Below, one piece after another: positions 1 to 5,383 of a DNA stretch of 10,798 nt (positions are counted from its first letter, which is position 1; each line of letters opens with the position of its first letter). The notes below the pieces were generated by a model. It saw only the letters and a list, made by a program, of their open reading frames with translations, had not been told where the DNA came from and did not search any database. The DNA comes from Candidatus Aerophobota bacterium (GTDB taxonomy: Bacteria > Aerophobota > Aerophobia > Aerophobales > AE-B3A): the NCBI GenBank assembly GCA_030616535.1, contig JAUWXE010000032.1, positions 1 to 10,798 of the forward strand, written 5' to 3'. Position numbers and translations under genes: made by a program.

Positions 1-275
1 CCACGGTGATCAAGAAACACGCTCGAAAGAATGCTATGATTCCTGTGGTCACTATCTCCGGTTACATTTTTGCCTGGATGATGCAGGGAGTCGTTATTAC
101 CGAGACTATCTTTAATCGAAAAGGATTGGGATGGTGGTGGGCCAGAGCTGCCGTTCAACTGGATATTTCGGCAATCCTGGGAGCCGTACTTTTCAATGGC
201 TTACTCTTCGTCATGACTAATCTGGTGGTGGATTTAATATATGCCTACCTGGATCCTAGAGTTAGATTGGGGTAA
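1..275 (+). CDS. ABC transporter permease, DppB/OppB type (3' part only)
   Basis: This is the C-terminal end of an inner-membrane permease of the peptide/nickel (Opp/Dpp) ABC importer family; the gene begins upstream of the window and is read from base 3. The visible part opens with the tail of the EAA loop (KKHARKNAMIPVVT, equivalent to the family's RHALRNALIPVVT), which docks on the ATPase. Next comes the family pattern ETIFNRKGLGWWW and a last membrane helix ending in YAYLDPRVRLG, matching the usual C-terminus YALLDPRIR. The next permease starts 5 bases after the stop, so the two are co-transcribed. The substrate cannot be read from this fragment, and the binding protein is not in the window. 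DppB and OppB cannot be told apart here. Confidence 0.93.
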   Translation, partial: TVIKKHARKNAMIPVVTISGYIFAWMMQGVVITETIFNRKGLGWWWARAAVQLDISAILGAVLFNGLLFVMTNLVVDLIYAYLDPRVRLG

Positions 276-280
276 TTTTC

Positions 281-1219
281 ATGGAGCTAGGGGTCAAAGC
301 CTGGAAAGAATTTAAAAGGAGGATGGAGCCGAGACTCAAGGAAGTCAAGTTTTCCTTGAGTAGAGTAAGAAAGAGTCCTCTGTCTCTAGCAGGTCTTTTT
401 CTCATTCTTCTGTTTGTCTCCATAGCTATAGCAGCGCCATATCTTGCATCGCCAAAACATCGGTATGAGCCATACCGAATCCCCAGGGATGGCTACAGCG
501 CAACGCCCAGGCCACCAAGCAGGACGCATCTCTTCGGCACTACCGAAGGGCAGTATGACATTTATTATGGAGTAATCTGGGGAACCAGAACCTCTTTTCG
601 CATAGGGTTTACGGTAGTAGGTAGCATCCTGATCATCGGAATAATTTTGGGTAGCCTCTCAGGGTATTACGGAGGAGTGGTGGATGAGATAATTATGCGC
701 ACTGTTGACACCTTTATGTCTCTACCCACCCTAATTCTAGCTATGGCACTGGTGAGTGCCTTAGGCCATAACTTGGACAATGTTATGAAAGCTTTAATTA
801 TAGTAGGGTGGCCGCCCTACGCCCGATTGATCCGGGGCGATATATTGCGGGTCAGGGAGGAAGACTACGTGGAAGCAGCCAGAGCACTGGGATGTTCTGA
901 CTTCACCATAATTTTTAAGCATGTTCTGCCTAACGCCATTTATCCTCTTTTAGTAATGGCTTCTCTCGATGTGGGTGCCATGGTTCTTACTGCGGCAGCC
1001 CTGAGTTTCTTAGGACTTGGTGCTCCTATTGGTTATGCAGACTGGGGACAGATGATCAGTTTTGCCCGGAACTGGATTGTGGGACCCCCGGGAAATCCCT
1101 TGGCCTACTGGTATGCGGTCACCATACCCGGGCTCTTTATTCTCTTCTTCGTCCTGGGATGGAATCTTCTGGGAGATGCCTTCAGGGATATTCTGGATCC
1201 GAAATTACGGAGAAGGTAA
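281..1219 (+). CDS. ABC transporter permease, DppC/OppC type
   Basis: This is the second permease of the Opp/Dpp-type importer, 312 residues, a usual length. A basic cytoplasmic N-terminus (1-35) leads to a first membrane helix at about 36-53, then an extracytoplasmic stretch (55-95) containing the family pattern HLFGTTEGQYDIYYGVIWGT. The core membrane helices follow. The EAA loop is at about 198-218 (EAARALGCSDFTIIFKHVLPN) and contacts the ATPases. The C-terminus LLGDAFRDILDPKLRRR is typical. It pairs with the upstream permease to form the channel, and the ATPase genes follow 3 bases after its stop, so this is one operon. Substrate (oligopeptide, dipeptide, nickel or sugar oligomer) is not decidable from the sequence. 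Confidence 0.95.
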   Translation: MELGVKAWKEFKRRMEPRLKEVKFSLSRVRKSPLSLAGLFLILLFVSIAIAAPYLASPKHRYEPYRIPRDGYSATPRPPSRTHLFGTTEGQYDIYYGVIWGTRTSFRIGFTVVGSILIIGIILGSLSGYYGGVVDEIIMRTVDTFMSLPTLILAMALVSALGHNLDNVMKALIIVGWPPYARLIRGDILRVREEDYVEAARALGCSDFTIIFKHVLPNAIYPLLVMASLDVGAMVLTAAALSFLGLGAPIGYADWGQMISFARNWIVGPPGNPLAYWYAVTIPGLFILFFVLGWNLLGDAFRDILDPKLRRR

Positions 1220-1222
1220 GAA

Positions 1223-2401
1223 ATGGCGAAGTTATTAGAGGTTAAGGATTTAGTAACGAATTTCTACACCTACGAGGGTGTCGTTAAAGCGCTGGATGAA
1301 GTAAACCTGGAGATAGAAGAGGGGAAAACTCTGGGACTGGTCGGTGAAACTGGATGCGGAAAGAGTGTAACCGCTCTGTCCATTCTAAGGCTAATTCAGC
1401 CTCCAGGAAAAATTGAAGGGGGAAAGATTTATTTTAGACCTGACGGAAAGTCTTCTAAAAAGAGTAGCTATCTGGATCTATTAGAGCAGAGCGAAGCATT
1501 TATGAGAAAAGTGAGAGGAGATGAGATCTCCATGATTTTTCAGGAACCCAGTTCGGCACTGAATCCTGTGTATTCCATAAACGATCAGATCTCAGAAAGT
1601 TTTTTGCTTCATCGAAGAAGAGAGCTCTCTGAAAGTGTGGTCAGGGAAATAGAAGAAAAAGTTGACAAAGCGGACTCCATCCTGAAGAAGATAGTCTATA
1701 AGATGAAAAGAGGGACATATAGAAAAATGCTGGTGGATGAGAATTCTTTTCTTCTAAAATTTCTTTCCGGTATCCCTGTTGTCAGTAGCTATAATGGTTG
1801 GTTAAAAAAATCAGCCAAAAAAGAGACCATTGAAATCTTGAAGAAGCTGGGAGTACCCCATCCTCAGAAGCTGGTAGATCGATACCCCCATGAACTCAGC
1901 GGAGGCATGCAGCAACGAATAGTCATAGCTATGGCACTCGCTTGCCATCCCAAACTTTTGATAGCTGATGAACCTACTTCCAATCTTGACGTTACCATCC
2001 AGGCTCAGATTCTCGATCTCATTCGGAAATCAAGGAAAGATCTGGGCACATCTGTTCTTTTTATTACTCATGATCTAGGAGTGGTGGCAGAGATGTGCGA
2101 TCGGGTGGCAGTAATGTATGCCGGCAGCGTTTGCGAAATAAGCGAAGTAAAAGAACTGTTCAAAAACTCTCTTCATCCTTACACTAAAGCACTTATAAAC
2201 GCAATTCCCAAGCCAGGGGGTAAGGGAAAGCTTAAAAGCATAAAAGGCACTGTGCCAAATCTAATAAATCCACCTTCTGGTTGCCGGTTTCATCCTCGCT
2301 GTCCTAACCAGATGAAAATTTGCCGGCAAATAAAACCGGAGCTTACTCGGGTGGAGAATAACCATCTGGTAGCCTGCCATCTTTTTACTGGACAGAGATG
2401 A
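1223..2401 (+). CDS. ABC transporter ATP-binding protein, DppD/OppD type
   Basis: This is one of two cytoplasmic ATPases that drive the importer. Visible motifs are Walker A GETGCGKS (41-48), the Q-loop in MIFQEPSSALNP (Gln107), signature LSGGMQQ (225-231), Walker B LLIADEPTS (245-253) and switch His283. The C-terminal oligo_HPY region (about 310-390) has cysteines 354, 360, 367 and 385, a pattern conserved in this family and suggestive of a metal or Fe-S site (inference). At 392 residues it is about 60 longer than usual. The excess is a Lys/Glu-rich segment at about 130-200, between Q-loop and signature, with a smaller one at 74-98. Its stop overlaps the next gene's start in an ATGA, indicating translational coupling. 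Confidence 0.95.
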   Translation: MAKLLEVKDLVTNFYTYEGVVKALDEVNLEIEEGKTLGLVGETGCGKSVTALSILRLIQPPGKIEGGKIYFRPDGKSSKKSSYLDLLEQSEAFMRKVRGDEISMIFQEPSSALNPVYSINDQISESFLLHRRRELSESVVREIEEKVDKADSILKKIVYKMKRGTYRKMLVDENSFLLKFLSGIPVVSSYNGWLKKSAKKETIEILKKLGVPHPQKLVDRYPHELSGGMQQRIVIAMALACHPKLLIADEPTSNLDVTIQAQILDLIRKSRKDLGTSVLFITHDLGVVAEMCDRVAVMYAGSVCEISEVKELFKNSLHPYTKALINAIPKPGGKGKLKSIKGTVPNLINPPSGCRFHPRCPNQMKICRQIKPELTRVENNHLVACHLFTGQR

Positions 2402-3459
2402 ACATGAATATCTTGGTAGAGGTCAGAAAGCTAAAAAAATACTATGCCATTCAGGGAGGGGTTTTTAAAAAAAGAATAGGAGACATAAAAGCGGTGGATG
2501 GTGTGAACTTAAAAATTAGAAAAGGAGAGTGTCTCGGTCTGGTGGGAGAATCCGGGTGCGGAAAGACAACGCTGGGCAAGACCATCCTGCGCTTACTTAA
2601 ACCAACCAAAGGACACATCTACTTTGATATATCGGAAGAGATAAAACAGGAGGTGGAGAAACTAGAAGAGTCAACAGATTCAAATTCTCAAAAGCTTCAA
2701 GAACTTGAGAGAACACACGATCTTTCTAATTTTGAAGGAAAGAGATTGAAAAAGCTGAGAAGGAGAATGCAGATAGTTTTCCAGGATCCCTCCTCTTCCC
2801 TCAATCCTAGAATGCTGATCAAAGACATCGTCGGGGAGCCACTAACGGTACATGGACTAGCCAAAGGCTTGGAAAAGAGGGAGCGAGTGATAAATCTTTT
2901 GCAGAGAGTAGGACTGAGCGAGGATCACCTCTTCCGGTATCCCCATGAGTTCAGTGGAGGCCAGAGACAGAGGATTGCTATCGCCAGGGCTCTGGCAACA
3001 AATCCTGACTTTCTAATTCTGGATGAGCCAACTTCTGCTCTCGATGTCTCAGTGCAGGCTCAGATTCTTAACCTGCTCCAGGAGTTACAGAGCGATTTTG
3101 GTCTAACCTATCTTTTTATCACCCACCATCTTCTGGTGGTGGAATACATTAGCCATCGGATCGCTGTGATGTATCTGGGGAGAATCGTGGAACTGGCCGA
3201 TACCAAGGAGTTATTTGAAAATCCTATGCATCCCTACACCCAGGCCCTTCTTTCTGCCATCCCTATTCCTGATCCTGAAGTCAGGAGTCATCGAACTATC
3301 CTCAAAGGAGACGTACCCAGCCCCATTGATCCTCCCTCTGGTTGTGTTTTTCATACCAGGTGTTCCTCGGCTGCCAAGGAATGTGAGGAGAGGATGCCTG
3401 ATCTTGTCTCCTTCGGGGATGAGCATTACGTTGCCTGCTACCGGATGAACCATAAGTAA
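2398..3459 (+). CDS. ABC transporter ATP-binding protein, DppF/OppF type
   Basis: This is the second ATPase of the importer and the last gene of the operon. Motifs are Walker A GESGCGKT (50-57), Q-loop IVFQDPSSSLNP (Gln129), signature FSGGQRQ (185-191), Walker B FLILDEPTS (205-213) and switch His243 in ITHHL. The last is a variant, because most family members have ITHDL. Oligo_HPY cysteines are at 316, 322, 329 and 347. A glutamate-rich, probably helical insert lies at about 78-118, between Walker A and Q-loop, where most homologues have a short linker; the total of 353 residues is slightly long. The start ATG overlaps the previous stop, and a second in-frame ATG lies two codons later. No clear terminator follows; the gene converges on the minus-strand cyclase. 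Confidence 0.95.
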   Translation: MNMNILVEVRKLKKYYAIQGGVFKKRIGDIKAVDGVNLKIRKGECLGLVGESGCGKTTLGKTILRLLKPTKGHIYFDISEEIKQEVEKLEESTDSNSQKLQELERTHDLSNFEGKRLKKLRRRMQIVFQDPSSSLNPRMLIKDIVGEPLTVHGLAKGLEKRERVINLLQRVGLSEDHLFRYPHEFSGGQRQRIAIARALATNPDFLILDEPTSALDVSVQAQILNLLQELQSDFGLTYLFITHHLLVVEYISHRIAVMYLGRIVELADTKELFENPMHPYTQALLSAIPIPDPEVRSHRTILKGDVPSPIDPPSGCVFHTRCSSAAKECEERMPDLVSFGDEHYVACYRMNHK

Positions 3460-3519
3460 GGTAAACCCCGTTAGATGTTTACCCTGTTGGAATAGTAATA
3501 GGTAAGTCTTTCTAAAAAT

Positions 3520-3597
3520 GGTAGCCGCGAGGCTCAGAGCCTGCGCTTGTAGACAATAGTTTCTTTATCTTTACGCAACCTAAAGGTTGCGGCTACC
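3520..3597. repeat. 78-bp hairpin-rich element with 9-bp terminal inverted repeats
   Basis: The ends are perfect inverted repeats, GGTAGCCGC (3520-3528) and GCGGCTACC (3589-3597). Inside are two hairpins. AGGCT/AGCCT with a 3-base loop lies at 3530-3542, flanked by near-complementary CGC/GCG. CGCAACCT/AGGTTGCG with a 2-base loop lies at 3574-3591. This architecture resembles small non-coding interspersed elements (REP- or MITE-like). It lies between two convergent genes and overlaps the last codons and stop of the minus-strand cyclase. The GC-rich 3530-3542 hairpin, read on the minus strand, is followed after the element end by ATTTTTAG, so it could also act as a weak terminator for the cyclase. 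Whether it is repeated in the genome cannot be seen from one copy. Confidence 0.6.
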
Positions 3598-4671
3598 TTG
3601 CCCCGTTCTCTTGTCCTCGTACATCTTTTGGTCTGCCCTGGCCACTGCCTCTGATAGGTTCATATTTCCATCGACTAGAGTCCAGCCTATACTCAAGCTC
3701 ATAGAGAGCTCCGAGTCCTTCTTTTGCCGGTTCCACTCCTCAATTGCTTCCCTTATTCTCTCCACTACGACTTTGGTCTCCTTACCGGTAGCGTTCGGAA
3801 GAACAATAGCCATCTCATCTCCACCGTATCTGGCTACTGTATCCATGCTCCTTACATTTTCTTTTAGAAGACGAGCAGCTTCCTTTAAAAGATAATCCCC
3901 TTTGTTATGTCCAAGATGATCATTTACATATTTTAGGTTGTTAACATCGACAAGCACCAGGGACACGTCTATTTGATATCTTTTTGCCCTTCCTAGTTCC
4001 TTTTTAAGTATCTCATCAAATTGCTGCCTGGTATAAAGCTCAGTTAAGGGATCAATTGTAGCTAGTTTCCTCGCCTCTTCGTATAGACAGGCATTATGTA
4101 GGGCAATTCCTATCCGGTTGGCTAGGTCTTTCAGTAGTTTCAAGTGATCCGGAGTAAAGAAATTTACCCTCTTACTTTCTAGATATAGAGCACCTGTAAC
4201 TTGATTTTGAAAAATTATGGGCACGGCTAGTCGAGATCCAGGGGGTTTTTCCCCTTTTACACGTGCGAGATCTTCTTTATTCAAAATTATGAGAGCTTCT
4301 CTTTCCCTGATGGCTCGATAAACACTCTCTTTTTCATCTACCTTTAATCTCTTTTTTATTGTTTCCTTCTGGTATCCTCTCCATACTTTAGGAATCAGCT
4401 TACCGGTTTCTTTGTCTATTAGAAAAATGATACCCCACTCAACTCCCATAACTTCTTCAACCGCGTGCATACTATGTTCAAGCACTTCTCTAAGGTTCAG
4501 GCTAGAGTTTATCAGCCTTTCGGCTTCAAGCAGGCTCTTTAACTCATCATATGACCTTTTTAGTCGGCTGATTTTTGCCTCATGCTCTTTTTCTATCCGA
4601 TTGAGGTATTGCCTCAGTTTCTTTTTCAATTCCCGTGCTTGCGTTGATTTCTTCCCCAGGGCGTCAGCCAT
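3580..4671 (-). CDS. GAF-GGDEF diguanylate cyclase
   Basis: The predicted product is a cytoplasmic enzyme making c-di-GMP from two GTP. From ATG at 4671 it has 363 residues; a TTG one codon upstream (4674) is also possible. AAGGA ends 9 bases before the ATG and 6 before the TTG, so the spacing does not decide between them. Numbering here counts from the TTG. A charged coiled coil covers about 10-55, a GAF sensor domain about 55-195, and the GGDEF domain about 205-360. The GGDEF domain shows DPLTELYTR, LVDVNNLKYVND and active-site loop GGDEM (284-288; Met replaces the usual Phe, probably tolerated). An RSMD inhibitory-site motif lies exactly five residues before that loop, so product feedback is expected. 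No membrane helix is present, and the GAF ligand is unknown. The last codons and stop lie in the 3520-3597 element. It is divergent from the riboswitch operon. Confidence 0.93.
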   Translation of the reverse strand: MADALGKKSTQARELKKKLRQYLNRIEKEHEAKISRLKRSYDELKSLLEAERLINSSLNLREVLEHSMHAVEEVMGVEWGIIFLIDKETGKLIPKVWRGYQKETIKKRLKVDEKESVYRAIREREALIILNKEDLARVKGEKPPGSRLAVPIIFQNQVTGALYLESKRVNFFTPDHLKLLKDLANRIGIALHNACLYEEARKLATIDPLTELYTRQQFDEILKKELGRAKRYQIDVSLVLVDVNNLKYVNDHLGHNKGDYLLKEAARLLKENVRSMDTVARYGGDEMAIVLPNATGKETKVVVERIREAIEEWNRQKKDSELSMSLSIGWTLVDGNMNLSEAVARADQKMYEDKRTGQGSRNL

Positions 4672-4784
4672 CAAGTTGATTCCTTCTTTTATAAGACTTA
4701 ACTCGAAAAAAAACTGCCTTTTTGGCTATTCTTCTTTTTACTGTTTTTTAACAGTTCAATACTTACTCTCCATCGGCATTTATG

Positions 4785-4812
4785 ATTATACCAAGCTTAT
4801 TCCCAATGTCAA
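4785..4812 (-). promoter_or_regulatory. Consensus sigma-70 promoter of the diguanylate cyclase gene
   Basis: On the minus strand, TTGACA (plus-strand 4812-4807) and TATAAT (4790-4785) are separated by 16 bases. Both hexamers match consensus perfectly. Transcription would start near 4778, giving a leader of about 105 bases before the cyclase start. That leader contains a small ACTGTT/AACAGT hairpin (4740-4755) and a run of eight T. It is back to back with the rightward promoter at 4829-4856. Confidence 0.75.
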
Positions 4813-4828
4813 AAATTCCCCCTTTCCC

Positions 4829-4856
4829 TTGACAAATCTTTTTAATCTCTTATTAT
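4829..4856 (+). promoter_or_regulatory. Sigma-70 promoter of the riboswitch/micropeptide/HD-GYP operon
   Basis: TTGACA (4829-4834) and TATTAT (4851-4856, five of six consensus positions) are separated by 16 bases, with an AT-rich spacer. Transcription would start near 4863, about 35 bases before the riboswitch aptamer. The -35 box lies only 16 bases from the -35 box of the divergent cyclase promoter, so the two RNA polymerases or any shared regulator would interact. Confidence 0.7.
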
Positions 4857-4898
4857 TAGTATGTCGAACTTTGTAGTTTATGGACAAGACATAAGAGC

Positions 4899-4985
4899 GT
4901 ATAGCCGAAAGGGCAAACTATTCGAAAGAATAGGGCGCAAAGGCACAGGCCTCATAGAGAGGTAGGTGGCTTGCCGAAGCTATAT
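4899..4985 (+). promoter_or_regulatory. Cyclic-di-GMP-I riboswitch (GEMM-I aptamer)
   Basis: This is an RNA sensor for c-di-GMP in the operon leader. The P1 helix is formed by TATAGC (4900-4905) and GCTATA (4979-4984). The conserved GGGCAAAC (4911-4918) leads into hairpin CTATTC-GAAA-GAATAG, whose GNRA tetraloop (4924-4927) is the one that docks in this class. Then come GGCGCAAA (4934-4941) and a second arm with AGGCCTC and GAGGTAGGTGGC, then TTGCCG. By alignment to the Vibrio cholerae Vc2 aptamer, the ligand-contacting G20 is G4912 and the intercalating A47 is A4939; both are kept. One deviation is G4943, where Vc2 has C51. The terminator follows at once, so control is probably transcriptional. 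The class is recognised by motif matching, not by a covariance-model score. Confidence 0.9.
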
Positions 4986-4997
4986 AGATCGAACCTG

Positions 4998-5040
4998 AAA
5001 AGCCCATTCTTTCGAGTGAAAGAGTGGGTTTTTGCTTTTT
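4998..5040 (+). terminator. Intrinsic terminator, expression platform of the c-di-GMP riboswitch
   Basis: The stem CCCATTCTTTC (5003-5013) pairs with GAAAGAGTGGG (5018-5028) over 11 bp, with one G-U pair and a GAGT loop. AAAAG upstream can extend it against the following U tract, TTTTTGCTTTTT. It lies 13 bases after the aptamer's P1 helix and about 100 bases before the first micropeptide, the normal place for a riboswitch-controlled terminator. Its 5' arm can alternatively pair with the aptamer's 4923-4936 strand, giving a plausible antiterminator. Confidence 0.88.
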
Positions 5041-5126
5041 GAAAAGAATTTGTTTAAGCACTCGAATGGGAGTTTTAGGCAAATTGTACTTCAATAAGCT
5101 CTGTAAGGAAGAATCAGAGCGAAAAA

Positions 5127-5221
5127 GAGGAGGTGAGATAAATGAAGGCAAAGCTAATGAAGGTTCTGTTTGCTATCGTGGCGCTTCTGCTTGCCGGTGG
5201 TGCCAACTGTCATTGGTAAGA
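5127..5221 (+). repeat. 95-bp perfect direct repeat, copy 1
   Basis: Bases 5127-5221 are identical to 5249-5343 (offset 122, spacer 27 bp). The unit contains a full-length Shine-Dalgarno sequence AGGAGGTGA (5128-5136), a 5-base spacer, and a complete 25-codon ORF with its stop. Identity stops abruptly at both edges. Because the offset is not a multiple of three, the duplication gives two separate ORFs and not a fusion. Confidence 0.95.
5142..5219 (+). CDS. Signal-peptide-like 25-residue micropeptide, copy 1
   Basis: I do not recognise this family. The ORF is ATG to TAA, 25 residues. It has a basic start (MKAKLMK), a hydrophobic core (VLFAIVALLLAGG) and a short C-terminus ANCHW with the only Cys, His and Trp. 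This looks like a signal peptide whose processing could release a peptide of about 4-6 residues, or like a small membrane peptide. GANC is not a good lipobox. The AGGAGGTGA ribosome site, complementary to 16S rRNA over nine bases and 5 bases from the ATG, is the strongest in the window and argues for real translation. It is first in the operon behind the c-di-GMP riboswitch. Alternatives are a signalling pheromone, a type I toxin (Ibs/Ldr peptides are also short, hydrophobic and duplicated), or a leader peptide. Confidence 0.72.
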   Translation: MKAKLMKVLFAIVALLLAGGANCHW

Positions 5222-5248
5222 AGAGATTCTGGATTTACTTTTGAAAAT

Positions 5249-5343
5249 GAGGAGGTGAGATAAATGAAGGCAAAGCTAATGAAGGTTCTGTTTGCTATCG
5301 TGGCGCTTCTGCTTGCCGGTGGTGCCAACTGTCATTGGTAAGA
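5249..5343 (+). repeat. 95-bp perfect direct repeat, copy 2
   Basis: This is the second copy of the unit at 5127-5221, with no mismatch over 95 bp and the same Shine-Dalgarno sequence (5250-5258). The 27-bp spacer between copies (5222-5248) is AT-rich and unrelated. Perfect identity, including synonymous positions and the ribosome site, implies recent duplication, gene conversion or strong constraint. Confidence 0.95.
5264..5341 (+). CDS. Signal-peptide-like 25-residue micropeptide, copy 2
   Basis: The product and ribosome site are identical to those of the ORF at 5142-5219, but it is read in a different frame. It ends 42 bases before the GTG of the HD-GYP gene with no terminator between, so it is probably co-transcribed with it. 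Two identical tandem copies suggest dosage matters, as seen for exported signal peptides and for small hydrophobic toxins. No promoter-like sequence for an antisense RNA was evident on the opposite strand. The function is unknown. Confidence 0.72.
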   Translation: MKAKLMKVLFAIVALLLAGGANCHW

Positions 5344-5383
5344 GAAAGTGCGCTAATATATTTAAATAAAGAGAGAGCGGATC

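Noticed and set aside
3460..3483. Inverted repeat GGTAAAC/GTTTACC after the second ABC ATPase
   Set aside because: The 7-bp stem has a 10-base loop and no following T tract, so I do not call it a terminator.
4680..4755. Possible attenuator in the cyclase leader (minus strand): ACTGTT hairpin and GCC-AAAAA-GGC before eight T
   Set aside because: The stem next to the T run has only 3 bp, and no matching antiterminator or aptamer was recognised.
4412..4876. 154-codon plus-strand ORF
   Set aside because: It is antisense to the cyclase coding region and its promoter; the Ser/Phe/Leu-rich translation is typical of a shadow frame.
4918..5151. 77-codon minus-strand ORF
   Set aside because: It lies antisense to the riboswitch, terminator and micropeptide start, with no coding character.
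5024..5263. 79-codon plus-strand ORF across the riboswitch terminator and first repeat
   Set aside because: It begins inside the terminator, has no ribosome site and runs through micropeptide 1 in another frame. The 25-codon ORFs have far better start signals.
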